DNA of 64,000 bases from an uncultured Bacteroidota bacterium (GTDB taxonomy: Bacteria; Bacteroidota; Bacteroidia; Bacteroidales; P3): positions 62,001-126,000 of the forward strand of contig CACWPQ010000001.1 of NCBI GenBank assembly GCA_902762805.1, read 5' to 3'. Each line of letters opens with the position of its first letter. The first letter of the stretch is position 1. Made by a program: the position numbers and the translations under genes. This document shows, piece after piece, positions 26,746 to 35,263 of this stretch. Below the pieces are notes generated by a model. That model was not told the DNA's origin, ran no database searches, and saw nothing but the letters and a program-made list of their open reading frames with translations.

Positions 26746-26790
26746 GAGCGGACACCCTTTTGCGGGGTGCCCGCTCTTTTTTGTTTTTTT
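26746..26790 (+). terminator. terminator or attenuator before the small-peptide gene
   Basis: GAGCGGACACCC pairs with GGGTGCCCGCTC (one mismatch) around a 7-base loop, followed by TTTTTTGTTTTTTT. It lies after the promoter and 20 bases before the ATG, so it either ends a short RNA of roughly 180 bases or attenuates the downstream genes. Confidence 0.7.
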
Positions 26791-26810
26791 AATCCCTAAA
26801 CACACAGAAC

Positions 26811-26981
26811 ATGAAAGACAACAAAGAGAAACAGCCCTACGGGGCGCCGCAGCTGACCGTAGTTGAATTCGCGACGGAGCGCGGCTTCGCCTCCTCTCCG
26901 GGCCAGAGCAGCAACAACACCGAGAACCGCACCGACGGCGGACTCATCACCAACGGAGCCGACAACGACGGCTGGTTCTAA
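26811..26981 (+). CDS. 56-residue hypothetical peptide
   Basis: A short open frame with a start nine bases after AACACACAG and a stop 22 bases before the fimbrillin-like gene. The sequence begins MKDNKEKQPYGAPQLTVVEF, then ATERGFASSPGQSSNNTENR and an acidic tail ending NDGWF. It has no signal peptide. The pattern (Lys-rich start, Pro-x-hydrophobic VVEF block, small-residue/acidic tail) resembles short proteins found in Bacteroidetes ahead of surface-lipoprotein genes, whose role I do not know. Base composition and codon use fit a real gene. A precursor-peptide function is possible but has no direct support. Confidence 0.6.
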   Translation: MKDNKEKQPYGAPQLTVVEFATERGFASSPGQSSNNTENRTDGGLITNGADNDGWF

Positions 26982-27003
26982 CCCTATAAAAAAAGACTGC
27001 AAG

Positions 27004-28857
27004 ATGAAAAGAAGAATAACCTTTGCGTGCCGCCTCGCGCTGGCGGCCGTGGCGCTGGCCGTGGCGCTGGGCGCCTGCCAGAAAGAAGAGAACACAAGCG
27101 ACACCCCCGGCGGCGAGCTGAAGACCCTGCGCATCGAGGTGGAGAACCCAGGCACCGGTGGCAGCAAGATGGAGACCGAAGGCCTGCAGGTGCACTGGAG
27201 CACCGGCGACCGGGTGGGCATCAAGCGGCAGGACTACCCCATCAACATCAGCGAAGGCTATGCCGGCGTGGATGTCTACATTCATCCCAACCTTGGTGTC
27301 GGATACGCATGCGCCTTCTACGGGAATGAATATTCTGGCACCGGAATCGCCTTCAACGCCTATTTCCCTTCGAGCATTGCCAACTACGATGTGGAATACG
27401 ACCCCGCATCCGCCTACCGATACCGCACTCTCAACCATGATTTCGAAAACCCTCCCATTCTGACACTCACCCTGCCGTCGCGCTATGAGTCCGGCTTCGC
27501 CGGCGGCAGGCAGCAGATAGACCTGCCCATGGTGGGGACCTACTTCTACGCCAATGGCTATATTAACTCCACCAGAGAGGATGTCTTTTTGGGGCGCGAG
27601 GTGCTGCATTTCCAGCACCTGACGGCGGCAGTGCTGGTGAAGGTGCGCAACGACTCGGGCGAACCCCTGCTGCTGGACCGCGTGTCGCTGACCAGCACAT
27701 ACTACCGCTTGAGTGGCCCGGTCGAAACCGAGATAAGTGTGGAGTCGCTGGGGGGGAGGGCATTCACCCCTTCGTACATCTTCAGGGCAGTCGGCGTAGC
27801 CCCTGGGATTGCCTCCAACGACGACGAGAAGCAGGTGGAGGTGGTCTTCCCCGTGCCCGTCGTGGTGGCGCCGGGCGACACCTTGCCCGTGCAGGTGCCG
27901 GTACTGCCGCTGGGACCTTACGGAGGCAGAGAAAGCGTTTCGCGTACCGACAACCTCACCGTCCGTGTGGAGGGCCGCAACGAAAGCGCCCCGGGCGTCG
28001 TCGGCAGCCGACAGCTCACCTTCCAGCACACGGTGGAGATGACCGGAAGCCTCGCCCGCAACAAGATGAAGACCATCCAAATCAAGATGGATCCCGCCAG
28101 CCCGCGCGTAACCTCCACCGCCCCAGCCTTCTCCATCGACGCCGGCAACAAGGTGCTCTTCTCGAAGGGCAACCTGCAGTACAACAAGGCTACCTACACC
28201 TGGAGCTTCATGGAGCACCAGTGGAGCACCGTGGAGACCCACGGGCAGAATGTGGGCGAGAACTACGCCGACCAGGACATCGTCAGCCTCTTCGGCTGGG
28301 GCACCAGCGGGCACGACTACGGCCCCGACAACTACCAGCCCTGGAGCACCTCTACCACCGGCACCTACGGCCCCGGCAGCAGCGTCCTCTCCTGCACCGG
28401 TCAAAGCGACTGGGGCTGCAACGCCATCGCCAACGGCGGCAACACGGCGAGCAGCGGCTGGTTCACCCTCAGCCGGGCGCAGTGGGCCTACCTGCTGGGG
28501 GACACCCCCGAGCGCAGCGGCAGACACACGCTGGCCACGGTGAACAACGTGCCCGGCCTCCTCCTGCTGCCCGACGACTGGGACCTCACAGGATTCTCTT
28601 TCCAAGCAAGCTACTCCGACGCTGAATGGGCCGGCATGGAGGCTGACGGCGCCGTCTTCCTGCCCGCCGCCGGCATGCGCTCGGGCACCACCGTTACCCG
28701 CACCCCGGAATCGGCCCCGAGCACCTACTGGACCAGCGACCCGAACTCCGGAGGCTATAATGCCTATGCATTGTTCATGGTTCCAACTGCCGTGTTTCTC
28801 AATGAAGATGTGCGAACGCACGGCAGCGCCGTCCGCCTGGTGCGCTACGCGCAGTAA
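27004..28857 (+). CDS. fimbrillin-like lipoprotein with C-terminal FISUMP-like domain
   Basis: A 617-residue lipoprotein. The signal ends at LGAC (Cys near residue 22). The N-terminal 350 residues look like a fimbrillin-family beta-sandwich (WSTGDRVGIKR, AFYGNEYSG, FNAYFPSS, GREVLHFQHLTAAVLVKVRNDSG); the C-terminal 200 (GNKVLFSKGNLQYNKATYTWSFMEHQW ... LFGWGTSGHDYG ... LLLLPDDWDLTG ... AVRLVRY) is the FISUMP-like domain common in Bacteroidetes surface proteins. I chose MKRRITFA because it gives the signal peptide; the upstream frame covers the small-peptide gene. It is likely a surface or pilus-associated protein. Structured repeats flank the locus on both sides. Confidence 0.8.
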   Translation: MKRRITFACRLALAAVALAVALGACQKEENTSDTPGGELKTLRIEVENPGTGGSKMETEGLQVHWSTGDRVGIKRQDYPINISEGYAGVDVYIHPNLGVGYACAFYGNEYSGTGIAFNAYFPSSIANYDVEYDPASAYRYRTLNHDFENPPILTLTLPSRYESGFAGGRQQIDLPMVGTYFYANGYINSTREDVFLGREVLHFQHLTAAVLVKVRNDSGEPLLLDRVSLTSTYYRLSGPVETEISVESLGGRAFTPSYIFRAVGVAPGIASNDDEKQVEVVFPVPVVVAPGDTLPVQVPVLPLGPYGGRESVSRTDNLTVRVEGRNESAPGVVGSRQLTFQHTVEMTGSLARNKMKTIQIKMDPASPRVTSTAPAFSIDAGNKVLFSKGNLQYNKATYTWSFMEHQWSTVETHGQNVGENYADQDIVSLFGWGTSGHDYGPDNYQPWSTSTTGTYGPGSSVLSCTGQSDWGCNAIANGGNTASSGWFTLSRAQWAYLLGDTPERSGRHTLATVNNVPGLLLLPDDWDLTGFSFQASYSDAEWAGMEADGAVFLPAAGMRSGTTVTRTPESAPSTYWTSDPNSGGYNAYALFMVPTAVFLNEDVRTHGSAVRLVRYAQ

Positions 28858-28881
28858 ATCCAGTTATCTGTCTACCCGAAA

Positions 28882-28913
28882 GGGGTCTGGAGCCAAGGCT
28901 CCCGGCCCCTTTT
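28882..28913 (+). terminator. terminator after the fimbrillin-like gene
   Basis: A GGGG...GGAGCC/GGCTCC...CCCC stem with an AA loop is followed by TTTT. Confidence 0.75.
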
Positions 28914-28924
28914 CATTTTCACTC

Positions 28925-29155
28925 CAACACACGCCCCCACCCGGACGCTCCTCCCCTTAACCTAGAGGGGGAGTTTGAGCGTTGGCAACCCACTCCTCCC
29001 CTAAGCTAGGGGAGGGGGACCGCCGCGAAGCGGGGGTGGAGGAGTGTGTACGGCCGCCACACCACCCGCCACACACGCCCCGCCGCACCCCACAACACAC
29101 GCCCCCGTCTGCCCTCCGTGCATCCACCCCCTCTAGCTTAGAGGGGTCATTTGGA
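28925..29155. repeat. cluster of structured repeats right of the fimbrillin-like locus
   Basis: A form-B-like piece (about 28925-28975), a form A (28991-29049, with CTAAGCTAGG and CCGCCGCGAAGCGG) and another form B (about 29095-29155) follow one another. They match the cluster at 26296-26534. The remaining sequence up to 29345 contains a purine-rich block at 29175-29211 and no gene. Confidence 0.85.
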
Positions 29156-29349
29156 CGGCTCCCCAACCAAGGCCGAAGAGGGGAAGAAGAGGGGAAGAAG
29201 AGGGTGGTTCTTATTACCTATAAATCAGCCAATTGTACAGGGGCGATTTTTGGTGTTTTTTCGGAAAATTTTCGTTTTTTTGCCCGCTTTCCCACGGATG
29301 GTTTAATCTGCTAATACAGTGTGCATTAGGGTGGTGGTGGGAAATATTT

Positions 29350-29380
29350 TTTGCCATGTGGCGGAAAAATCCTATCTTTG
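29350..29380 (+). promoter_or_regulatory. promoter of the subtilase gene
   Basis: TTTG (29350-29353), 19 bases, TATCTTTG (29373-29380) is an exact consensus match, 25 bases before the ATG. Confidence 0.8.
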
Positions 29381-29404
29381 CACTAAATATATACCGCGCA
29401 TATC

Positions 29405-31528
29405 ATGAAACGAACACTCCTTATCGCCCTGTGCCTTAGCACATTAATCACCGCCGCCGCCCAAACGTCCAAATGCGGCATCGACACGCGCGCCCTCGTG
29501 GCCGAAGAGGTGGCCACCGGCGCCACCACGATTCGCATGCTGGCCAAAATGGCACCCGGCTACGACCGCGGTCCCCTGGAGAAGGCCGGCATCACCATCG
29601 GTGCCCAGGCAGGCCAGATCGTAACCCTCACCGTGCCGGTGGAAGCCCTGCCGCTGCTCGAAAGCCACAAGGAAGTACTCCAATACAGCATCTCCCACCG
29701 CATCGCCGCCCCCATGATGGACCGCGCCCGCCGGGACACCCGCACCGACAGCGTCCACAACGGCCTCGGCACCGCCTCCGGCCTGCCCTACAACGGCGAA
29801 GGCGTCTACATCGGCATCACCGACTGGGGCTTCGACTACACCCACCCCAACTACAACGCCGCCGGCGTTGCCAACCGCCGACTGCTGATGGCCTGGGACC
29901 AGTTTCGCAAGGCGGGCCCCGCCCCCGATGGCTTCGACTACGGCACCCTCATCTCCGGCTATCAGAACCTCAAAAATGCTCGCGGCGACACCTCGAACAT
30001 CTACGGCTATGGCACCCATGGCACCCATGTGGCCGGCATCGCCGCCGGCAAGGGTAGCGATACCATTTTCGCCGGGCAGGCGCCACGTGCCAACCTCCTT
30101 TTCTGCACCTTCCGCCTCGGCGAGGCCGAGTGGATGGACGGCGTGGCATGGATGCGCCAAGTGGCAGCCGACAGCGCCCGCCGCCTCGTGGTCAACAGCA
30201 GCTGGGGCATGTACACCTTCAGCACCCTCGACGGCACCTCGCTCCTGAGCCAGGCTATCGACAGCTGGGCCAACGAAGGCACCGTCTTCGTCACCAGCGG
30301 TGGCAACAACGGCTACTCCACCGTGCCCTTCCACATCAGCCGCAACTTCGCCTCCACTCCCGACACCCTTCGCACCGTTGCCGTCAAGGCCAGCGAGATA
30401 TACTCCATCCGCGAGACGGGTCAAGCCCTCGTCCTCTGGGGAGAGGAGAATCATGACTTCCAAGCCCTCGTGCGCATCGCCTCTGGCGGCCAGGTCTACA
30501 CCTCGCCCATCCTCTCCACCGCCAGCGGCGACACCGTTATCTACGACACCATCCTCGTTGGCGAAACTCCCATCGCCTACCGTGCCATGATCGAGCACGC
30601 CAACCCCTTCGACCGTCGCCCCCACATGCAGCTCGACGTCAACAAGACCGCAGGCGAACTACAGTTGTTCATCACAGCCGCCACCGGAACCGTCCATGCC
30701 TGGAATATAGCCAACAAGGAAAACCATGCCGGCAACGAAGGATGCTCCTTCTCCTCGGCCGGTCATCACGGCTTCACCTCTGGCGACAACCTCTACGGCA
30801 TCGGCGAACCCGCCTGCTCACGCAAGACGCTCAGCATAGCAGCCCATGCAGCCGACCGCTACAATTCCGCCACCCACCAGACCACCATCGGCGGCTTGGC
30901 ACCCTTCAGCAGCTCCGGCCCCACAATCGACGGCCGCCAAAAGCCCGAAATCTCCGCCCCTGGCGTCGACATCAACTCCTCTATCTCCTATTGGACCACC
31001 GACCACTACGACGAGACAGCCTACCACTGGATATTCGACAAGAAGTACATCTGGAGCACCATGAGTGGCACCTCTATGTCGAGCCCCTCGGTGGCAGGCA
31101 TTATGGCACTCCTGCTGCAAGCCAATCCCGACCTGACAGTCGACGAAATACGCGACATCGTATTCACCACCGCCCGCAACGACGAGAAGACCGGCCCCCT
31201 CGTGGCCAACGACAGCACCGACCTCCGCTGGGGCTGGGGCAAGATCAACGCCCTCGCCGCTGTCAACAAAGCCCTCTCCATGGTCAGCATCGAGCAAGCC
31301 GAGCAGCACCGCCTGCCCATTCGCATCTTCCCCAATCCTGCCGCCGACCGCGTAACAGTCCACACCGGATGCGGCCAGCAGCAAATGCTCGAGGTCTATT
31401 CCATCGACGGCCGCCAAGTGATGCGCACCCCGGTTGCCACCGAGTCCACCCTCGACCTCAGCGGCTGGCAAAGCGGCGTCTATATCCTCCGCCTGGGCAG
31501 CCGTACCGCAAAACTCATCGTGCAATAA
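29405..31528 (+). CDS. T9SS-exported subtilisin-like serine protease
   Basis: A 707-residue S8 peptidase. The signal peptide is MKRTLLIALCLSTLITAAAQ, followed by a short propeptide-like region. The catalytic triad is visible as Asp in ITDWGFDYTHPNY (about residue 140), His in GTHGTHVAGIAAG (about 205) and Ser in MSGTSMSSPSVAGIMA (about 556); the oxyanion-hole Asn is in FVTSGGNNGYS. The C-terminal IFPNPAADRVTVHTG ... QSGVYILRLGSRTAKLIVQ is a T9SS sorting domain. It is probably a secreted or surface protease that supplies peptides for uptake. It has its own promoter; the next gene starts nine bases after its stop. Confidence 0.93.
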   Translation: MKRTLLIALCLSTLITAAAQTSKCGIDTRALVAEEVATGATTIRMLAKMAPGYDRGPLEKAGITIGAQAGQIVTLTVPVEALPLLESHKEVLQYSISHRIAAPMMDRARRDTRTDSVHNGLGTASGLPYNGEGVYIGITDWGFDYTHPNYNAAGVANRRLLMAWDQFRKAGPAPDGFDYGTLISGYQNLKNARGDTSNIYGYGTHGTHVAGIAAGKGSDTIFAGQAPRANLLFCTFRLGEAEWMDGVAWMRQVAADSARRLVVNSSWGMYTFSTLDGTSLLSQAIDSWANEGTVFVTSGGNNGYSTVPFHISRNFASTPDTLRTVAVKASEIYSIRETGQALVLWGEENHDFQALVRIASGGQVYTSPILSTASGDTVIYDTILVGETPIAYRAMIEHANPFDRRPHMQLDVNKTAGELQLFITAATGTVHAWNIANKENHAGNEGCSFSSAGHHGFTSGDNLYGIGEPACSRKTLSIAAHAADRYNSATHQTTIGGLAPFSSSGPTIDGRQKPEISAPGVDINSSISYWTTDHYDETAYHWIFDKKYIWSTMSGTSMSSPSVAGIMALLLQANPDLTVDEIRDIVFTTARNDEKTGPLVANDSTDLRWGWGKINALAAVNKALSMVSIEQAEQHRLPIRIFPNPAADRVTVHTGCGQQQMLEVYSIDGRQVMRTPVATESTLDLSGWQSGVYILRLGSRTAKLIVQ

Positions 31529-31537
31529 ATCATACTC

Positions 31538-32524
31538 ATGCAGAGACTGTTCGGACAAAACACCATCGTGCAGGTCGTCACCCTGCTGGCCGTCATGGCC
31601 ATGCTCTGGGCTCGTCCGCTGGCCCAGGCCGCTCCCATGGCTGCTGCCGATGGCTATGCCCCGCTCTACACTGCACTCCTCAACCTCCACATCCCCTCCA
31701 CCCTGGCCATCATCCTGGCCATTCTGCTCATCCTTTTCGGTGGATTCTATCTCAACGTACTCCTCGTCCGCACCAACCTCACCCGGCAGAACAGTCTCCT
31801 CCCCACCTTCCTCTACTGCCTCTTCATGAGCGCCACCGCCACCACCCTCTCCCCCACCCTGCTGGCCAACCTCCTGATATTGCCCATCTTGAACCTGCTC
31901 CTCCTGCGTGGCACTCTGCTCACCGTCTCGTCCGACAAGATTTTCGGCGTGGCGGCACTGATTGCCATCGCCTCGATGGTCTACCTGCCCATGCTCTCCC
32001 TACTGATTGCCTACCTGCTTGTAGCCATCAACTACCGCCTCTACAGCTGGCGCGAATGGGCCATCCTGCTGCTCGGTCTCCTGGCACCCTACATCCTGCT
32101 CTGGGGCTACCATTTCGCCACCGGCACCCTCGCCGACTGCTTCGCCGCCATCGGGCAGGGACTCGCCGACCTCGACATCCGCATCTCCCACACCTCCACC
32201 CCCGTCATGCTGGCCAACCTGTTGCTCGTGGCCGTGGCGGCATGGAGCATCTTCTCCCTCTGGAACCGCCTGGGCGAACACCCCGTGGCATGGCAGAAAA
32301 ACGCCGTCACCGTGATGCTCGCTGCGGTATCGGGATTGGTCATGCTCTTCTACTCCACCCTGATGCCCGCCAACCTTCAGCTCTTCGCCGCCCCATTCGC
32401 ACTCTGCGGCACACGCATGCTCTCCACCCCCCAGCGTTCCCACCTTCGCCAGCGCCGCCAGTGGACCGTATGGGTCAACGACACCATTTTGATACTCATC
32501 GTGATAGCCGCCATCGTATGCTGA
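31538..32524 (+). CDS. integral membrane protein, unknown function
   Basis: A 328-residue protein with about eight to nine hydrophobic segments (for example VVTLLAVMAMLW, LAIILAILLILFGGFYLNVLL, ALIAIASMVYLPMLSLLIAYLL and the C-terminal DTILILIVIAAIVC). Charged residues lie in the short loops between helices, as in polytopic inner-membrane proteins. It resembles the uncharacterised membrane proteins often annotated DUF6427 in Bacteroidetes, but I am not certain of the family. Its stop overlaps the rnhB start by seven bases, so they are coupled. Confidence 0.75.
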   Translation: MQRLFGQNTIVQVVTLLAVMAMLWARPLAQAAPMAAADGYAPLYTALLNLHIPSTLAIILAILLILFGGFYLNVLLVRTNLTRQNSLLPTFLYCLFMSATATTLSPTLLANLLILPILNLLLLRGTLLTVSSDKIFGVAALIAIASMVYLPMLSLLIAYLLVAINYRLYSWREWAILLLGLLAPYILLWGYHFATGTLADCFAAIGQGLADLDIRISHTSTPVMLANLLLVAVAAWSIFSLWNRLGEHPVAWQKNAVTVMLAAVSGLVMLFYSTLMPANLQLFAAPFALCGTRMLSTPQRSHLRQRRQWTVWVNDTILILIVIAAIVC

Positions 32525-33111
32525 CACCCTACCTCATAGCCGGCCGCCGCGAGGCGGGATGCGACGAGGCGGGCCGCGGCCCACTGGCAGGCCCCGTCGT
32601 GGCCGCAGCCGTGGTGCTGCCCGAAGGCTACTCCAACCCTCTGCTCAACGACTCCAAGCAGCTCACCGCCAAACAGCGCGAACGCCTGCGCATTGATATA
32701 GAACGTGACACAATCTGGGCGGTAGCCGTGGTGGAACCAGCCGACATCGACCGCCTCAACATACTCCACGCCTCCACCCATGCCATGTGCCTCGCCGTCC
32801 AATCCCTGCCTGCAAAACCCGACTTCCTCCTCATCGACGGCAACCGCTTCTACAACGAGACCGACATCCCCTTCCAGTGCTTCGTCAAAGGCGACGCCCG
32901 CTACATGTCCATCGCCGCCGCCAGCATCCTCGCCAAGACCCACCGCGACAAGCTCATGGAGCAGCTCCACACCCAGTACCCCCTCTACGGCTGGGACCGC
33001 AACAAAGGCTACCCCACGGCCGAACACTACCGCGCCATCGAGCAGCACGGCATCACACCCCACCACCGCCGCTCCTTCAACCTCTACCGCCAACACACCC
33101 TCTTCGAATAA
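32518..33111 (+). CDS. rnhB: ribonuclease HII
   Basis: RNase HII removes ribonucleotides from DNA and RNA primers from RNA-DNA hybrids. The signature GCDEAGRGPLAGPV (residues 14-27) holds the first two catalytic acids; further acids are in LLIDGNRF and AAASILAKTHRDKLME. The C-terminal YGWDRNKGYPTAEHYRAIEQHGITPHHRRSF is typical. Length 197 is normal. The ATG overlaps the end of the membrane protein gene. A spacer repeat follows it. Confidence 0.95.
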   Translation: MLTPYLIAGRREAGCDEAGRGPLAGPVVAAAVVLPEGYSNPLLNDSKQLTAKQRERLRIDIERDTIWAVAVVEPADIDRLNILHASTHAMCLAVQSLPAKPDFLLIDGNRFYNETDIPFQCFVKGDARYMSIAAASILAKTHRDKLMEQLHTQYPLYGWDRNKGYPTAEHYRAIEQHGITPHHRRSFNLYRQHTLFE

Positions 33112-33140
33112 ACACACCAACGTATCAACATATCAACATT
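33112..33140. repeat. ATCAACA quasi-tandem spacer repeat
   Basis: CACACCAACGTATCAACATATCAACATT fills the gap between rnhB and the next gene and is related to the reverse complement of the repeat at 14829-14863. Confidence 0.65.
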
Positions 33141-33142
33141 AT

Positions 33143-33682
33143 ATGCTAGACTTTGTTAAAGAAATACGCCGCAAGCAGATCATACGCGACCTCAAGCGCG
33201 TGCAACGCGACAAGCGCATCGAAAACATCGACGAAGTGAAAACCATCGGCCTCATCTGCCGACTCGACAACGAGCCCAACTGGAACGTGCTCTACCACTT
33301 CGCCAAGGTGATGGAGAACCAAGGTAAAAAGGTGTATATCATAGCGTTGCAAGAACAGGAAATCAACTTCGTCGTAACCCATCGCGACACCTACATCTGC
33401 CGCACCAAAAACGACATCAACTTCTGGGGCCTCCCCTCGGCCGACTCCCTCAAACCCTTCACCTCCAACCACTACGACCTCCTCATCGACACCATCGGCG
33501 AAGAAAACTTCTTCTCGCAATACATAGCCCTCCGCACCGACGCCAGCCTCAAGGTGGTCTACGCCACCCCGAGCGAGGACCCCACCGAGGTCTTCGACCT
33601 CATCATCCGCGGCGACGGACGCGTCGAACTCAAAGGCTTCTTCAACAACATTGTCGAATATCTCAGCATGATTAAAAAATGA
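33143..33682 (+). CDS. conserved Bacteroidetes protein (DUF6913-like)
   Basis: A 179-residue cytoplasmic protein. It begins with a basic helix (FVKEIRRKQIIRDLKRVQRDKRIENIDEVKTIG), followed by alternating strands and helices (ICRLDNEPNWNVLYHFAKVMENQGKKVYIIALQEQ ... DLLIDTIGEENFFSQYIALRTDASLKVVYA). This is the pattern of the uncharacterised DUF6913 proteins found beside dapA in many Bacteroidetes. Its stop overlaps the dapA start (ATGA at 33679-33682), so the two are translationally coupled. No enzymatic motif is recognisable. Confidence 0.8.
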   Translation: MLDFVKEIRRKQIIRDLKRVQRDKRIENIDEVKTIGLICRLDNEPNWNVLYHFAKVMENQGKKVYIIALQEQEINFVVTHRDTYICRTKNDINFWGLPSADSLKPFTSNHYDLLIDTIGEENFFSQYIALRTDASLKVVYATPSEDPTEVFDLIIRGDGRVELKGFFNNIVEYLSMIKK

Positions 33683-34575
33683 AACAACCCACCTTCTCCG
33701 GCACCGGCGTGGCGCTGGTCACCCCCTTCCGCAAACAGCAGGACACCGTCGACTTCACCAAGCTCGAGTCGCTCATCGAAAACGTCATAGCCCAAGGCGT
33801 CGACTACATCGTCGCCCTCGGCACCACCAGCGAAGCCGCTACCATGACCGAAAGCGAGCGCTCGGCTGTGCAGAGCTTCATCGTCGAAACCGTCGCCGGC
33901 CGCAAGCCCGTCATGCTCGGCCTCGGCGGCAACAACACCCTCAACATCACCGACACCCTCGCCCGCACCAACTTCGACGGCATCAGCGCCATCCTCAGCG
34001 TCACACCCTACTACAACAAACCCAACCAGCGCGGCCTCCTCCAGCACTACCGCTCCGTGGCCGAAGCATCGCCCGTGCCCGTAATCATCTACAATGTGCC
34101 CGGCCGCACCGGCGTCAACCTCACCGCCGAAACCACCCTCACCCTCGCCAACGAATGCCCCAACATCATCGGCATCAAAGAAGCCTCCGGCAACCTGCAG
34201 CAGGTGATGGACATCCTGCGCCATCGCCCCGACGGCTTCCGCGTCATCTCCGGCGACGACGCACTCACCTACCCCATGCTCGCCCTCGGCGCCGACGGCG
34301 TCATCTCCGTCATCGCCAACGCCCTGCCCGACACCATGTCGCAAATGGTGCGCCTGGCCCTCAAAGGCGACCTCAAAAAAGCCCTCCCCCTACACTTCCG
34401 CATGCTGCCCCTGATGAACGCCATCTTCGACGAAGGCAACCCCACAGGCATCAAAGCACTCCTTGAAACCCAAGGCATGATCCACAACGTGCTGCGACTC
34501 CCACTGGTCAAAGCCACCAAACCTCTCGCCAACAAACTCACCACCCTCTACAATGACTATCGAAACCAGGCTTGA
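33679..34575 (+). CDS. dapA: 4-hydroxy-tetrahydrodipicolinate synthase
   Basis: DapA condenses pyruvate with aspartate semialdehyde in lysine and diaminopimelate synthesis. The active-site threonines are in GTTSEAATM (about residues 48-56), the catalytic tyrosine in IIYNVPGRTG (about 138), and the Schiff-base lysine in IIGIKEASGN (about 165). SGDDALTYPMLALGADGVISV follows. Length 298 is normal. The start overlaps the previous stop and the end overlaps the polyprenyl-synthase start by 23 bases, so the run 31538-35248 is a tight operon. Confidence 0.95.
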   Translation: MKQPTFSGTGVALVTPFRKQQDTVDFTKLESLIENVIAQGVDYIVALGTTSEAATMTESERSAVQSFIVETVAGRKPVMLGLGGNNTLNITDTLARTNFDGISAILSVTPYYNKPNQRGLLQHYRSVAEASPVPVIIYNVPGRTGVNLTAETTLTLANECPNIIGIKEASGNLQQVMDILRHRPDGFRVISGDDALTYPMLALGADGVISVIANALPDTMSQMVRLALKGDLKKALPLHFRMLPLMNAIFDEGNPTGIKALLETQGMIHNVLRLPLVKATKPLANKLTTLYNDYRNQA

Positions 34576-35248
34576 CGAAGTCCGAACCGAATACCTGCGC
34601 CGCCTCACCCACGGCCGCGGCGACCTCCTGCAGCAAGTGGAAGCCTACGTCACTGCGCGCCAGGGCAAAATGCTGCGCCCTCGGCTCACACTGCTCGCCG
34701 CCGACACCCTCGGCCCAGACACCCTCGCCTCGCACCGCACACTGCTCCTCGCCACCGCCGTCGAAATGCTCCACAACGCCTCGCTGCTCCACGACGACGT
34801 CATCGACCGCGCCGACTCCCGCCGCGGACAACCCTCCGTCAACGCACGCTGGAACAGCCGCATCGCAGTGCTCGTCGGCGACTACCACCTGGCCCAACTC
34901 ATGCGCCTGCTCGACGAAGTGGACGACCCTGACGCCGCACGGCGCATCAACGACACCGTCCTCGCCATGGTCGAAAGCGAACTCCTCCAACAGGAAATCC
35001 TCGCCGGACGCACCCTCACCCACGACGACTACCTCCGCATCATCGACGGCAAAACCGCACGCCTCTTCGCCACCGCCTGCGCACTGGGAAACCCTCTGTA
35101 CGAAAACTTTGGACTCCACTACGGACGCCTGTTCCAGCTCCGCGACGACATCGCCGACCACGAAGACAACTCCTTCACCGCCACCCTCATCGCCGAAGAA
35201 GAACAAGCCCTGGCTGCAATAAAACACCCATTTCCGATACCAATCTAA
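34553..35248 (+). CDS. polyprenyl synthetase family protein, short C-terminus
   Basis: A 231-residue trans-prenyltransferase-like protein; family members are typically about 290-330. The first aspartate-rich motif LLHDDVIDRADSRRGQP is intact (about residues 78-94), KTARLFATACALG follows, and the second motif FQLRDDIADHEDNS (about 190-203) is present. After that the protein ends within about 30 residues (EEQALAAIKHPFPIPI), so the last helices are missing. The enzyme may be a natural short form, or truncated and inactive. IspH at 1.7 kb would supply its substrate. It overlaps dapA by 23 bases. Confidence 0.8.
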   Translation: MTIETRLDEVRTEYLRRLTHGRGDLLQQVEAYVTARQGKMLRPRLTLLAADTLGPDTLASHRTLLLATAVEMLHNASLLHDDVIDRADSRRGQPSVNARWNSRIAVLVGDYHLAQLMRLLDEVDDPDAARRINDTVLAMVESELLQQEILAGRTLTHDDYLRIIDGKTARLFATACALGNPLYENFGLHYGRLFQLRDDIADHEDNSFTATLIAEEEQALAAIKHPFPIPI

Positions 35249-35263
35249 AAACATAGTAACACA

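Noticed and set aside
26296..29155. CRISPR array reading of the repeats
   Set aside because: The repeats are few, vary in orientation and length, and have no regularly spaced unique spacers or cas genes.
30742..33111. A 789-codon frame ending at the rnhB stop
   Set aside because: The first 590 codons are Arg/His/Pro-rich shadow of the subtilase and membrane protein genes. Only the part from 32518 is RNase HII.
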